Assembly: GCA_028386065.3 (NCBI GenBank)
Contig: JAKUCV010004525.1
Location: 4,377 to 68,376, forward strand
Direction of reading: 5' to 3'
Length of the DNA stretch: 64,000 nucleotides
Source of the DNA: Turnera subulata
Lineage: Eukaryota; Streptophyta; Magnoliopsida; Malpighiales; Passifloraceae
The notes beneath the pieces were generated by a model, which searched no databases, was not told the origin of the DNA, and was given only the letters and a program-made list of their open reading frames with translations. Position 1 is the stretch's first letter. Each line of letters begins with the position of its first letter. Shown here piece by piece: positions 33,293 through 47,883 of this stretch. The position numbers and the translations under genes were made by a program.

Positions 33293-35739
33293 ATTGGTGC
33301 GATTTTTGAGTTTTGAGCTGAAATTTTGTACAGACACGAATAAAAATCCAGTCCAACTACCTGCTAAATTTCAGAATTTTCTGAGATGTAGAAGTCTGAC
33401 TTTTTTTTTTTGGAATAATTACAATCCCGTAAATCGGGAAATATGGAAAAGCACCTTAGATGTGCTCAAAATGTCCGGGGAAGGCATCAAAAAATCCTTG
33501 TAAATCATCCCCATATTTGTGGAATCATTTTAGGTTGCATTTGACATGGTGGATTTGGAGAATGCTCTTATGCATTGGTTCACTTGGCCATTGGTACGCT
33601 ATTGGTTAGCCATTGGTGAGCTATTTGTGCGATTTTTGAGTTTTGAGCTGAATTTTTTTTTTTTTGAGTTTTGAGCTGAAATTTGTACACAATTCAATAA
33701 AAATCCAATCCAACTACCTGAAAAATTTCAGGTTTTTTTGAGATGTGGAAGTCCGACTTTTTATTTTTGGAACAATTAAAATCCCGTGAATCGAAAAAAA
33801 TGGTAAAGCACCTCATATGAGTTCAAAATGTCCGGTATCCAAAAATTCTTATAAATCATCCCCATATTTGTGGAATCATCATTGGTAGCATTTGACATGG
33901 TGGATTTGGAGATTGCTCTTACGCATTGGTTCACTGGGCCATTGGGGCGCCATTGGTGCGATTTTTGAGCTGAAATTTTTTATACAAACCAATAAAAACC
34001 CATTCCAATTACCTGCAAAATTTCTGATTTTTATGAGATCTGGAAGTCCGATTTTTCGTTTTTGGAACAATTAAAATCCCGTAAATCGCAAAAAAATGGA
34101 AAAGCACCCTAGATGAGCTCAAAATGTCCGTGAAGGCATCCAAAAATCCTTATAAATTATCCCCATCTTTGTGGTGTCATCTTACGTAGCATTTTACATA
34201 GTGGATTTGGAGATTGCTCTTATGCATAGGTTCACTTGGCCACATTGGTGCGCCATTGATGCGCTACTGGGGCGCTATTTGTGTGCCATTGGTGCGATTT
34301 TTGAGTTTTCAGCTGAAATTTTGATTTTTAAGTTTTGAGCTGAACTTTTGTACACACACCAACAATTATACAATCCAAATACCTGCAAAATTTCAGATTT
34401 TTCTGAGATGTGGAAGTTCTACTTTTTATTTATTGAACAATTAAATTCCCGTAAATCGGGAAAATTGGAAAAGCATATTAGATGAGCTCAAAATGTCCGG
34501 GGAAGGCATCCAAAAATACTTATAAATCGTCCCCATATTTGTTGAATCTTCTTATGTAGCGTTTGACATGGTGGATTTGGAGATTGCTCTTATGCATTGG
34601 TTCACTGGGCCATTGGGGCGCAGTTGGTGCCCTATTGGTGCGCCACTGGTGCGATTTTTGAGTTTTGAGCTGAAATTTTGATTTTCGAGCTGTGAGCTGA
34701 AATTTTGTACCCACACCAATAAAGATCAAATCCAACTACCTGCAAAATTTCAGATTTTTCTGAGATGTGGAAGTCCGACTCTTTATTTTTGGAACAATTA
34801 AAATCCCGTAAATCGGGAAAAATGGAAAAGCGCCTCAGATGAGCTCAAAATGTCCGGGGAAGGCTTCAAAAAATCCTTATAAATCATCCCCAAATTTATG
34901 GAATCGTCTTAGGTACCATTTTACATGGTGGATTTGATGATTGCTCTTATGCATTGGTTCACTCGGCCATTGGTGCGCTATTGGGGCGCCATTGGTGAGC
35001 TATTTGTGCAACTTTTGAGTTTTTAACTGAATTTTTTTTTGGGTTTTGAGCTGAAATTTTGTACACACACCAATATAAATCCAATCCAACTACCTGCAAA
35101 ATTTTAAGGTTTTTCTGAGATGTGGAAGTCTGACTTTTTATTTTTGGAACAATTAAATCCCCGTGAATCGAAAAAAATAGAAAAGCACCTCAGATGAGCT
35201 CCAAATGTCTGGGAAAGGGATTCAAAAATGTAGGTAGCATTTGACATGGTGGATTTGGAGATTGCTCTTATGCATTGGTTGACTGGGCCTTTGGGGCGCC
35301 ATTGGTGCAATTTTTTAGTTTCGAGCTGAAATTTTGATTTTTGAGTTTTGAGCTCAAATTTTCTACACAAACCAATAAAAACCCAAACCAACTGCCTGCA
35401 AAATTTCTGAATTTTCTGAGATCTGGAAGTCCGACTTTTCGTTTTTGGAACAATTAAAATCTCGTAAATCAGGAAGAAACGAAAACCACCCCAGATGAGC
35501 TCAAAATGTCCGGGGAAGGCATCTAAAAATCCTTATAAGCTATCCCCATATTTTTGGTACCATCGTAGATAGCATTTGACATGGTGGATTTGGAGATTGC
35601 CCTTATGCATTGGTTCACTGGGCCATTGGTGCGCTATTGGGGCGCCACTGATGCGCTATTGAGGCGCTATTTGTGCGCCAATGGTGAGATTTTTGAGTTT
35701 TGTGCTGAAATTTTGATTTTTAAGTTTTGAGCTGAAATT

Positions 35740-38700
35740 TTGTACACACACCAATAAAAATCCAATCCAACTACCTGCAAAATTCCTGATTTTTCTGAAA
35801 TGTGGAAGTCCGACTTTTTATTTTTGGAGCAACTAAAATCCCGTAAATCGGGAAAAATGGAAAAGCACCTCAGATGAGCTCAAAATGTCCGGGGAAGGCT
35901 TCCAAAAATCCTTATAAATCATCCCCATATTTGTGGAATCATCTTAGGTAGCATTTTGCATGGTGGATTTGGAGATTGCTCTTATGCATTGGTTCCCTTG
36001 GCCATTGGTGTTATTGGGGCGCCATAGGTGCGCCAATGGGGCGCTATTGGTGCACCCGTTGGTGAGCTATTGGTGCTACTTTTGCGTTTTGAACTGAATT
36101 TTATTTTTTTGAAAAATTTTGTCTACACACCAATAAAAATCCAATCCAACTAGTTGCAAAATTTCAGATTTTTCTGAGACGTTGAAGTCCAATTTTTTAT
36201 TTTTGGAACAGTTAAAATGCCGTTAATCGGGAAAAATGCAAAAATACTGAATTTTCTGAGATCTGGAAGTCCGACTTTTCGTTTTTTGAACAATTAAAAT
36301 CCCATAAATCGGAAAAAATAGAAAAGCACCTCAGATGTGCTCAAAATGTCCGGGGAAGGCAACCAAAAATCCTTATAAACTATTCCCATATTTTTGGTAC
36401 CATCTTACGTAGCGTTTGACATGGTGGATTTGGAGATTGCTCTTATGCATTGGTTCACTGGGCCATTGGTGCGCTATTGGGGCGCCATTATTGCGCCAAT
36501 GATGCGCTATTGGGGCGCTATTTGTGCGCCATTGGTGCGATTTTTGAGTTTTGAGCTGAAATTTTTATTTTTAAGTTTTGTGCTGAAATTTTGTACACAC
36601 ACCAATAAAACTCCATTGCAAATACCTGCAAAATTTCAGATTTTTCTGAGAAGTGGAAGTTTGACTTTTTATTTTTGAAACAATTAAAATCCCGTAAATC
36701 GGGAAAAATGGAAAAGCATATTAGATGAGCTCAAAATGTCCAGGGAAGGCATCCAAAAATCCTTATGAATAGTCCCAATGGTTCGCTATTGGGGCGCCAT
36801 TGGTGCGATTTTTGAGTTTTGAGCTAAAATTTTGATTTTTGAGTTTTGAGCTGAAATTTTCTACAAACACGAATAAAAAGCCAATCCAACTACCTGAAAA
36901 ATTGCAGATTTTACTGAGATGTGGAAGTCCGACTTTTTATTTTTGGAACAATTAAAATCCCGTAAATCGGGAAAAATGGAAAAGCACCTCAGATGACCTC
37001 ATAATGTCCGGGGAAGGCATCCAAAAATCCTTATAAATCATCCCCATATTTGTGAAATCATCTTAGGTCGCATTTGACATGGTGGATTTGGAGATCGCTC
37101 ATTGGTGCGCTATTGGTTCGATTTTTGAGTTTTGAGCTGAAATTTTGATTTTTGAGTTTGGAGCTGAAATTCTTTACACACACGAATTAAAATACACTCC
37201 AACTACCTGCAAAATTTTAGATTTTTCTCCGAATTGGAAGTCCGACTTTTTATTTTTGGAACAATTAAAATCCCCTAAATCAGAAAAAATAGATGTGGAA
37301 GTTGGACTCTTTATTTTTGGAACAATTAAAATCCCATAAATCGGCTAAAATGGAAAAGAACCTCAGATGATCTCAAAATGCTAGAGGAAGGCTTCCAAAA
37401 ATCCTTATAAATCATCCCCATATTTTTTGAATCATCTTAGGTAGAAATTGACATGTTGGAATTGGAGATTGCTCATTGGTGCGCCATTCGTGCGCTATAG
37501 GTGCGCTATTGATGCGATTTTTGAGTTTTGAGCTCAAATTTTGATTTTTGAGTTTTGAGCTGATATTTTGTACACACACGAACAAAATTCCAGTCCAACT
37601 GCCTGTAAAATTTTAGAATTTTGTGAGATGTGGAAGTCCGACTTTTTATTTCTGGAACAATTAAAATCCCGTAAATCCGGATAAATGGAAAAGCACCTTA
37701 GATGGGATCAAAATGTCCGGGGAAGGCATCCAAAAATCTTTATAAATCATCCCCACGTTTGTGGAATCATCTTATGTAGCATTTTACATGGTGGATTTGG
37801 AGATTGCTCTTATGCGTTCGTTCACTCGGCCATTGGTGCGCTATTGGGGCGCCATTGGTGCGATTTTTGAGTTTTGAGCTTAAATTTTGTACACACACCA
37901 ATAAAAATCCAGACCAACTATGTGCAAAATTTCTGATTTTTCTGAAATGTGGAAGTCCGACTTTTTATTTTTGGAGCAACTAAAATCCCGTAAATCGGGA
38001 AAAATGGAAAAGCACCTCAGATGAGCTCAAAATGTCCGGGGAAGGCTTCCAAAAATCCTTATAAATCATCCCCATATTTGTGGAATCATCTTAGGTAGAA
38101 TTTTGCATGGTGGATTTGGAGATTGCTCTTATGCATTGGTTCCCTTGGCCATTGGTGCGCTATAGGTGCACTATTGATGCGATTTTTGAGTTTTGAGCTC
38201 AAATTTTGATTTTTGAGTTTTGAGCTGATATTTTGTACACACACGAATAAAATTCCAGTCCAACTACCTGTAAAATTTTAGAATTGTGTGAGATGTGGAA
38301 GTCCGACCTTTTATTTTTGGAACAATTAAAATCCCGTAAATCCGAATAAATGGAAAAGCACCTTAGATGGGATCAAAATGTCCGGGGAAGGCATCCAAAA
38401 ATCTTTATAAATCATCCCCACGTTTGTGGAATCATCTTATGTAGCATTTTACATGGTGGATTTGGAGATTGCTCTTATGCGTTTGTTCACTCGGCCATTG
38501 GTGCGCTATTGGGGCGCCATTGGTGCGATTTTTGAGTTTTGAGCTTAAATTTTGTACACACACCAATAAAAATCCAAACCAACTACGTGCAAAATTTCTG
38601 TTTTTTCTGAAATGTGGAAGTCCGACTTTTTATTTTTGGAGCAACTAAAATCCCGTAAATCGGGAAAAATGGAAAAGCACCTCAGATGAGCTCAAAATGT

Positions 38701-40830
38701 CCGGGGAAGGCTTCCAAAAATCCTTATAAATCATCCACATATTTGTGGAATCATCTTAGGTAGCATTTTGCATGATGGATTTGGAGATTGCTCTCATGCA
38801 TTGGTTCGCTTGGCCATTGGTGCGCTACTGGGGCGCCATAGGTGCGCCAATGGGGCGCTATTGGTGCACCCGTTGGTGAGCTATTTGTGCTACTTTTGCG
38901 TTTTGAACTGAATTTTATTTTTTTGAGAAATTTTGTCTACACACCAACAAAAATCCAATCCAACTGGTTGCAAAATTTCAGATTTTTCTGAGACGTTGAA
39001 GTCCAATTTTTTTATTTTTGGAACAGTTAAAATGCCGTTAATCGGGAAAAATGCAAAAATTCTGAATTTTCTGAGATCTGGAAATCCGACTTTTCGTTTT
39101 TTGAACAATTAAAATCCCATAAATCGGAAAAAATAGAAAAGCACCTCAGATGTGCTCAAAATGTCCGGGCAAGGCAACCAAAAATTCTTATAAACTATTC
39201 CCATATTTTTGGTACCATCTTACGTAGCGTTTGACATGGTGGATTTGGAGATTGCTCTTATGCATTGGTTCACTGGGCCATTGGTGCGCTATTGGGGCGC
39301 CATTATTGCGCCAATGATGCGCTATTGGGCCGCTATTTGAGCGCCATTGGTGCGATTTTTGAGTTTTGAGCTGAAATTTTTTTTTTTAAGTTTTGAGCTG
39401 AAATTTTGTACACACACCAATAAAAATCCATTCCAAATACCTGCAAAATTTCAGATTTTTCTGAGAAGTGGAAGTTTGACATTTAATTTTTGAAACAATT
39501 AAAATCCCGTAAATCGGGAAAAATGGAAAAGCATATTAGATGAGCTCAAAATGTCCAGGGAAGGCATCCAAAAATCATTATAAATAGTCCCCATAATTGT
39601 GGAATCTTCTTAGGTAGCATTTGACATCGTGGATTTGGAGATGCTCTTATGCATTGGTTCACTGGGAATTGGTGCGCTATTGGGGCACCATTGGTGCGTT
39701 ATTGGTGCGCCAATGGTGCGATTTTTGAGTTTTGAGCTGAAATTTTGATTTCTGAGTTGTGTGATGAAATTTTATACCTACACCAATAAAAATCCAATCC
39801 AACTACCTGCAAAATTTCTGATTTTTTTGAGATGTGGAAGTCCGATTTTTTATTTTTGGAACAATTAAAATCCCGTAAATCGGGAAAAATGGAAAAGCAC
39901 CTCAGATGACCTCATAATGTCCGGGGAAGGCATCCAAAAATCCTTATAAATCATCCCCATATTTGTGGAATCATCTTAGGTCGCATTTGACATGGTGGAT
40001 TTGGAGATCGCTCATTGGTGCGCTATTGGTTCGATTTTTGAGTTTTGAGCTGAAATTTTGATTTTTGAGTTTGGAGCTGAAATTTTTTACACACACGAAT
40101 TAAAATACACTCCAACTACCTGCAAAATTTTAGATTTTTCTCAGAAGTGGAAGTCCGACTTTTTATTTTTGGAACAATTAAAATCCCCTAAATCAGAAAA
40201 AATGGATGTGGAAGATGGACTCTTTATTTTTGGAACAATTAAAATCCCATAAATCGGCTAAAATGGAAAAGAACCTCAAATGATCTCAAAATGCCAGAGG
40301 AAGGCTTCCAAAAATCCTTATAAATCATCCCCATATTTTTTGAATCATCTTAGGTAGCAATTGACATGTTGGAATTGGAGATTGCTCATTGGTGCGCCAT
40401 TCGTGCGCTATAGGTGCGCTATTGATGCGATTTTTGAGTTTTGAGCTCAAATTTTGATTTTTGAGTTTTGAGCTGATATTTTGTACACACACGAATAAAA
40501 TTCCAGTCCAACTACCTGTAAAATTTTAGAATTTTGTGAGATGTGGAAGTCCGACTTTTTATTTTTGGAACAATTAAAATCCCGTAAATCCGGATAAATG
40601 GAACAGCACCTTAGATGGGATCAAAATGTCCGGGGAAGGCATCCAAAAATCTTTATAAATCATCCCCACGTTTGTGGAATCATCTTATGTAGCATTTTAC
40701 ATGGTGGATTTGGAGATTGCTCTTATGCGTTTGTTCACTCGGCCATTGGTGCGCTATTGGGGCGCCATTGGTGCGATTTTTGAGTTTTGAGCTTAAATTT
40801 TGTACACACACCAATAAAAATCCAAACCAC
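35740..40830 (-). repeat. Duplicated satellite region with 2.8-2.9-kb and 665-bp periods
   Basis: The monomer with TGCACCCGTTGGTGAGC is at 36051 and 38865 (offset 2814), and the GGTACCATCTTACGTAGCG monomer at 36396 and 39211 (offset 2815). From the next monomers the offset is 2913 (36950-37900 against 39863-40813). Inside it, about 37490-38155 is repeated at 38156-38820 (offset 665). The marker GGAGCAACTAAAATCCC occurs three times. Confidence 0.8.
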
Positions 40831-43800
40831 TACGTGCAAAATTTCAGATTTTTCTGAAATGTGGAAGTCCGACTTTTTATTTTTGGAACAAGTAAAATCC
40901 CGTAAATCGGAAAAAATGGAAAAGAACCTCAGATGACCTCAAATTGTCCGAGGAAGGCATCCAAAAATCCTTGTAAATCATCCCCATATTTTTGGAATCA
41001 TCTTAGGTCGCATTTGACATGGTGGATTTGGAGATTGCTCATTGGTGCGCCATTGGTGCGCTATTGGTGCGATTTTTGAGTTTAAAGCTGAAATTTTGAT
41101 TTTTGAGTATTGAGCTGAAATTTTGTACACTCATGAATAAAAATCCAGTCCAACTACCTGTAAAATTTTAAATTTTCCTTAGATGTGGAAGTCCGATTTT
41201 TTATTTTTAGAACAATTAAAATCCCTTAAATCGGGAAAAATGGAAAAGCACCTTAGATGGGCTCAAAATGTATGGGGAAGGCATCCAAAAATTCATATAA
41301 ATCATCCCCATATTTGTGGAATCATCTTAGGTAGCATTTTATGTGGTGGATTTGGAGATTACTCTTATGCATTGGTTCACTGGCCATTGGTGCGCTATTG
41401 GGGCGCCATTGGGGCGATTTTTGAGTTTTGAGCTTAAATTTTGTACACCCTCCAATAAAATTCCAAGCCAACTATCTGAAAAATTTCAGATTTTTATGAG
41501 ATGTGGATGGCCGATTTTTTATTTTTGTAACAATTTAAATACCGTAAATCGGGAAAAATGGAAAAGCACCTCAGATGAGCACAATATGTCCGAGGAAGGC
41601 AACAAAAGCACATCAGATGAGCACAATATGTCCGAGGATGGCAACCAAAAATCCTTATAAATCTTCCCCATATTTGTGGAATCATCTTAGGTCGCATTTG
41701 ACATGGTGGATTTGGAGATTGCTCATTGGTGCGCCATAGGCGCGCCATTGGTGCGCTATTGGTGCGATTTTTGACTTTTGTGCTGAAGTTTCGATTTTTG
41801 GGTTTGAAGCTGAAATTTTGTACACACACGAATAAAAATCCACTCCAACTACCTGCAAAATTTCATATTTTTCTGAAATGTGGAAGTCCGATTTTTAATT
41901 TTGGAACAATTAAAATTCCGTAAATCAGAAAAAATGAAAATTTAGATTTTTGGATTTTGAGATGAAGTTTTTCACACACACCAATAAAAATTCAATCCAA
42001 CTACCTGCAAAATTTGCAATTTTTCTGAGATGTGGAAGTTGGACTTTTTATTTTTCGAACAATTAAAATCCCGTAAATCGGGAAAAAAGGCACATTAGAT
42101 GGCCTCAAAATGTCCGTGGAAGGCATCCAAAAATCCTTATAAATCATCCCCACATTTATGGAATCATCTTAGGTAGCATTTGACATGGTGGATTTGGAGA
42201 TTGCTCAATGGTGCGCTGTTGGTGAGCCATTGGTGCGATTTTTGAGTTTTGTGCTGAAATTTTGATTTTTGAGTTTTGAGCTGAAATTTTGTACTCAGCA
42301 CGAATAAGAATCCAGTCCAACTACCTGCAAAGTTTCAGATTTTTCTGAGAAGTGGAAGTCCGATTTTTTAATTTTTGGAACAATTAAAATCCCGTAAATC
42401 GAGAAACATGGAAAAGCACCTTAGATGAACTCAAAATGTCCGAGGAAGGCAACAAAAATTGCTTATAAATCATCCCCATATTTGTGGAATCATCTTAGGT
42501 CGAATTTGACGTGGTGGATTTGGAGATTGGTCATTGGTGCGCCATTGGTGCGATTTTTGAGTTTTGAGCTGAAATTATGATTTTTGAGTTTTGCGCTGAA
42601 ATTTTGTACACACACAAAAAAAACTCCAATCCAACTACCTGCAAACTTTCAGAATTTTCTGAGTCGTGGAAGTCCGAGTATTTATTTTTGGAACAATTAA
42701 AATCGTGTAAATCGGGAAAAATGGAAAAGCAACTTAAATGAGCTCAAAATGCCTGGGAAAGGCATCCAAAAACCCTTATAAATCAACCCCATATTTGTGG
42801 AATCATCTTTGGTAGCATTTGACATTGTGGATATGGATATTGCTCTTATGCAATGGTTCAGTGGGCCATTGGTGCGCTATTGGGGCGCCAATGGTGCGAT
42901 TTTTGAGTTTTGAGCTGAAATTTTGATGTTTCAGTTTTGAGCTGAAAATTTGTACACATACGAATAAAAATCCATTCCAACTACCTGTAAAATTTCAGAT
43001 TTTTCTGAGAGGTGGAATTCCGACTTTTTTATTTTTGGAACAATTAAAATCCCGTAAATCGGAAAAATGGAAAAGCACCTTAGATCAGCTCAAAATGTCC
43101 GGGGAAGGCATCCAAAAATCCATATAAATCATCCCCATATTTTTGGAATCATCCTAGGTAGAATTTGACATGGTGGATTTGGAGATTGCTCTTATGCATT
43201 GGTTCACTGGGCCATTGGTGCTCTATTGGGGCGCCATTGGTGCGCCAGTGATGCGCTATTGGGGCGCTATTGGGGCGCCGTTGCGATGCCATTGGTGCGA
43301 GTTTTGAGTTTTGAGCACAAATTTTGTACACACATCAATAAAAATCCAAGACAACTACCCGAAAAATTTCAGATTTTTTTGAAGTGTGGAAGTCCGACTT
43401 TTTACTTTTGGAACAATTTAAATCCCGTAAATCGGGAAAAATGGAAAAGCACCTCAGATGAGCTCAATATGTCCGAGGAAGGCTACCAAAAATTTTTATA
43501 AATCATCCCCATATTTTTGGAATCATCTTAGGTCGCATTTGACATGGTGGATTTGGAAATTGCTCATTGGTGCGCCATTGGGGCGCTATTGGGGCGCCAT
43601 AGGCGCGCCATTGGTTCACTATTGGTGCGATTTTTGAGTTTTGAGCTGAGAAGTTGATATTTGAGTTTGGGGCTGAAATTTTGTACACACGCGAATAAAA
43701 TTCCACTCCTACTACCTGCAAAAGTTCAGATTTTTCTAAGGTGTGGAAGTCCAACTTTTAATTTTTGGAACAATTAAAATCTTGAAATCGGGAAAAATTG

Positions 43801-46800
43801 AAAAGCACCTCAGATGAGCTCAAAATGTCCGGGGAAGGCATCCAAAAATCCTTAAAAATCATCCCCAAATTTGGGGAATCATCTTAGGTAGAATTTTACA
43901 TGGTGGATTTGGAGATTGCTCTTATGCATTGGTTCACTGGGCCATTGGGGCGCTATAGAGGCGCCATTGGTGCGCCATTGATGCGCTATTGGTGTGCCAA
44001 TGGGGCGCCATTCGTGCGTTTTTTGAATTTTGAGCTGACATTTTGATTTTTGAATTTTGTGCTGAAATTTTGTACAAACACCAATAAAAATCCAATCCAA
44101 CTACCTGACAAATTTCAGATTTTTCTGAGATGTGGAAGTCCGACTTTTTATTTTTGGAAAAATTAAAATCCCATAAAACAGAAAAAATGGAAATTCTAAT
44201 TTTTGAATTTTGAGCTGGAATTTTGTACACACACCAATAAAAATCCAATCCAACTACCTGAAAAATTTCAGATGTGTTTGAGATGCAGATATCGGACTTT
44301 TTATTTTTTGAACAATTAAAATTCTGTAAATCGGAAAAAATAGAAAAGCACCTCTAATGACCTCAAAATGTCCGAGGAAGGCATCCAAAAATCCTTATAA
44401 ATCATCCCCATATTTTTGGAATCATCTTAGGTAGCATTTGACATGGTGGATTTGGAGATTGCTCATTGATGCGCCATTGGTGCGCTATTGGTGCGATTTT
44501 TGAGTTTTGAGCTGAAATTTTTATTTTTTAATTTTGAGCAGAAATTTTGCACACACACCAATAAAAACCCATTCCAACTACCTGCAAAATTTGCAATTTT
44601 TCTGAAATGTGGAAGTTGGATTTTTTTTTCGAACAATTAAAATCCCTTAAATCGGAAAAAATGGAAAAGCACCTCAGATGACCTCAAAATGTCCGAGGAA
44701 GGGATTCAAAAATCCTTATAAATCATCCCCATGTTTGTGGAATCATCTTAGGTAGCATTTGACATTGTGGATTTGGAGATTGCTCATTGGTGCGCCATTG
44801 GTGCGCTATTGGTACGATTTTTGAGTTTTGAGCTGAAATTTTTTACACACACGAATAAAAATCCACTCCAACTATCTGCAAAATTTCAGATTTTTTTGAG
44901 ATGTGGAAGTCCCATTTTTTATTTTTGGAACAATTAAAATCCCGTAAATCGGAAAAAATGGAAAACCTCAGATGACCTCAAAATGTACGAGGAAGGGATT
45001 GAAAAATCACTATAAATCGTCCCCATATTTGTGGAATCATCTTAGGTAGCATTTGACATGGTCGATTTGGAGATTGCTCATTGGTGCGCTATTGATGCGA
45101 TTTTTGAGTTTGGAGCTGAAATTTTGATTTTTAAGTTTTGAGCTGAAATTTTGCATACGCACGAAAAAAAATCCAGTCCAACTACCTGCAAAGGTTCAGA
45201 TTTTTCTGAGAAGTGGATGTCCGACTTTTTAATTTTTGGAAAAATTAAAATACCGTATATCGAGAAAAATGGAAAAGCACCTCAGATGACCTCAAAATGT
45301 CCGAGGAAGGCAACCAAAAATCCTTATAAATCATCCCCAAATCTGTGGAATCATCTTAGGTCGAATTTGACATGGTGGATTTGGAGATTGCTCATTGGTG
45401 CGCCATTGGTGCGCTATTGGTGCGCTACTGGTGCGTTTTTTGAGTTTTGAGCTGAAATTTTGATGTTTGAGTTTTGAGCTGAAATTTTGTACAAACACGA
45501 AAAAAACTCCACTCCAACTGCCTGCAAAATTTCAAATTTTTCTGAGATGTGGAATTCCAACTTTTAATTTTTGGAACAATTAAAATCAGGTAAATCGAGA
45601 AAAATAGAAAAACACCTCAGATGACCTCAAAATGTCCGAGGAAGGGATCCAAATGTCCTTATAAATCGTCCCCATATTTGTGCAGTCATCTTAGGTAGCA
45701 TTTGACATGGTGGATTTGGAAATTGCTCAATGGTGCGCCATCGGTGCGCTGTTGGTGCAATTTTTGAGTTTTGAGCTGAAATTTTGTACACACACGAAAA
45801 AAAATCCACTCCAACTACCTGCAAAATTTCAGAGTTTTTTGAGATATGGAAGTCCGACTTTTTATTTTTGGAATATTTTAAATCCCATAAATCAGAAAAA
45901 GTGTATATTTTGATTTTTGAATTTTGAGCTGAAATTTTGTACACACACCAAAAAAAATCCAATCCAACTACCTGAAAAATTTCATATTTTTTTGAGATGT
46001 GGATATTGAACTTTTTATTTTAGGAACAATTCAAATTCTGTAAATCGGAAAAAAAAAATGGAAAAGCACCTCAGATGACCTCAAAATGTCCAAGGAAGGC
46101 ATCCAAAACTCCTTATAAATCATCTCTATATTTTTGGAATCATCTTAGGTAGCATTTTATGTGGTGGATTTGGAGATTTTCACTGGGCCATTGGTGCGCC
46201 ATTGATGCGCTATTGGGGCGCCATTAGTGCAATTTTTGAGTTTTGACTTGAAATTTTGATTTTTGAGTTTTCAGCTGAAATTTGGTACAAACACCAATAA
46301 AAATCCAAGCCAGCTACCTGCAAAATTTCTGATTTTTCTGAGATGTAGACGTCCGACATTTTATTTTTGGAACAATTTAAATCCCGTAAATCGGGAAAAA
46401 TGGAAAAGCACCTGAGATGAGCTCACTATGTCCGAGGAAGGCAACCAAAAATCCTTATAAATCATCCCCATATTTGCGGAATCATCTTAGGTCACATTTG
46501 ACATGGTGGATTTGGAGATTGCTCTTACGCGTTGGTTCACTGGGCCATTGGTGCGCTATTGGGGCACCATTGGACCGCCATTGGTGCTCGATTGGTGCGA
46601 TTTTTGAGATTTGAGCTGATATTTTGATTTTTGAGTTTAGTGCAGAAATGTTGTACACACACCAATGAAAATCCAATCCAACTACCTGCAAAATTTCAGA
46701 TTTTTCTGAGTAGTGGAAGTCCGACTTTTCATTTTTGGAACAATTAAAATCCCGTAAATCGGAAAAAATGGAAAAGCACCTCACATGAGCTCAAAAAATC

Positions 46801-47785
46801 CCGGGAAGGCATCCAAAAATCCTTGTTAATCATCCACATATTTGTGGAATCATATTAGGTGGCATTTTACATGGTGGATTTGGAGATTGCTCTTATGCAT
46901 TGGTTCCCTGGGCCATTGGGGAGCTATATGGGTGCAATTGGTGCGGCATTGAAGCGCTATTGGGGCGCCATTGGTGCGATTTTTGAGTTTTGTGCTGAAA
47001 TTTTGATTTTTGAATTTTGTGCTGAAATTTTGAACACACTCCAACAAAAATCCAATCCAACTACCTGCGAAATTTCAGATATTTCTGAGAAGTGGAAGTC
47101 CGAATTTTTATTTTTGGAACACTTAATTTCCCGTAAATCAGAAAAAATAGAAACTTTGAATTTTGAATTTTGATCTGAAATTTTGTACACACCAATAAAA
47201 ATCCAGTCCAGCTACCTGTAAAATTTCAGATTTTTTTGAGAAGTGGATATCGGACTATTTATTTTTATAACAATTAAAAGCCTGTAAATCGGAAAAAAAT
47301 GGAAAAGCACCTCAGATGACCTCAAAATGTCCAAGGAAGGCTTCCAAAAATCCTTATAAATCATCCCCATATATTTGGAATCATCTTAGGTAGCATTTGA
47401 CATGGTGGATTTGGAGATTGCTCATTGGTGCGCCGTTGGTGCGATTTTTGAGTTTTGAGCTGAAATATTTATTTTTGAGCTTTGAGCTGAAATTTTTATT
47501 TTTGAGATTGGAGCTGAAATTTTGTACACACACGAATAAAAATCCAGTCCAACTACCTGCAAAATTTCAGAATTTTCTGAGATGTGGAAGTCTGACTTTT
47601 TATTTCTGGAACAATTAAAATCCAGTAAATCGGGAAAAATGGAAAAGCATCTTAGATGAGCTCAAAATGTCCGGGGAAGGCATCCAAAAATCCTTATAAA
47701 TCATCCCCATATTTTTGGAATCATCTTAGGTAGTATTTGACATGGTGCGTTTTGAGATTGCTCTTATGCATTGGTTCACTGGGCC

Positions 47786-47883
47786 ATTGGTGCGCTATTG
47801 GGGCGCCATTGGTGCGCTTTTGCGGCGCCATTGGTGCGCTATTGGGGCGCCATTGGGGCGCTATTGGTGCGCCATTTGTGCGA
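47786..47883 (-). repeat. 11-bp ATTGG minisatellite in the reversed half (nine units)
   Basis: Units alternate largely between ATTGGTGCGCT and ATTGGGGCGCC, giving a 22-bp dimer. It is the reverse complement of the CCAAT-containing array of the plus half. Confidence 0.85.
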
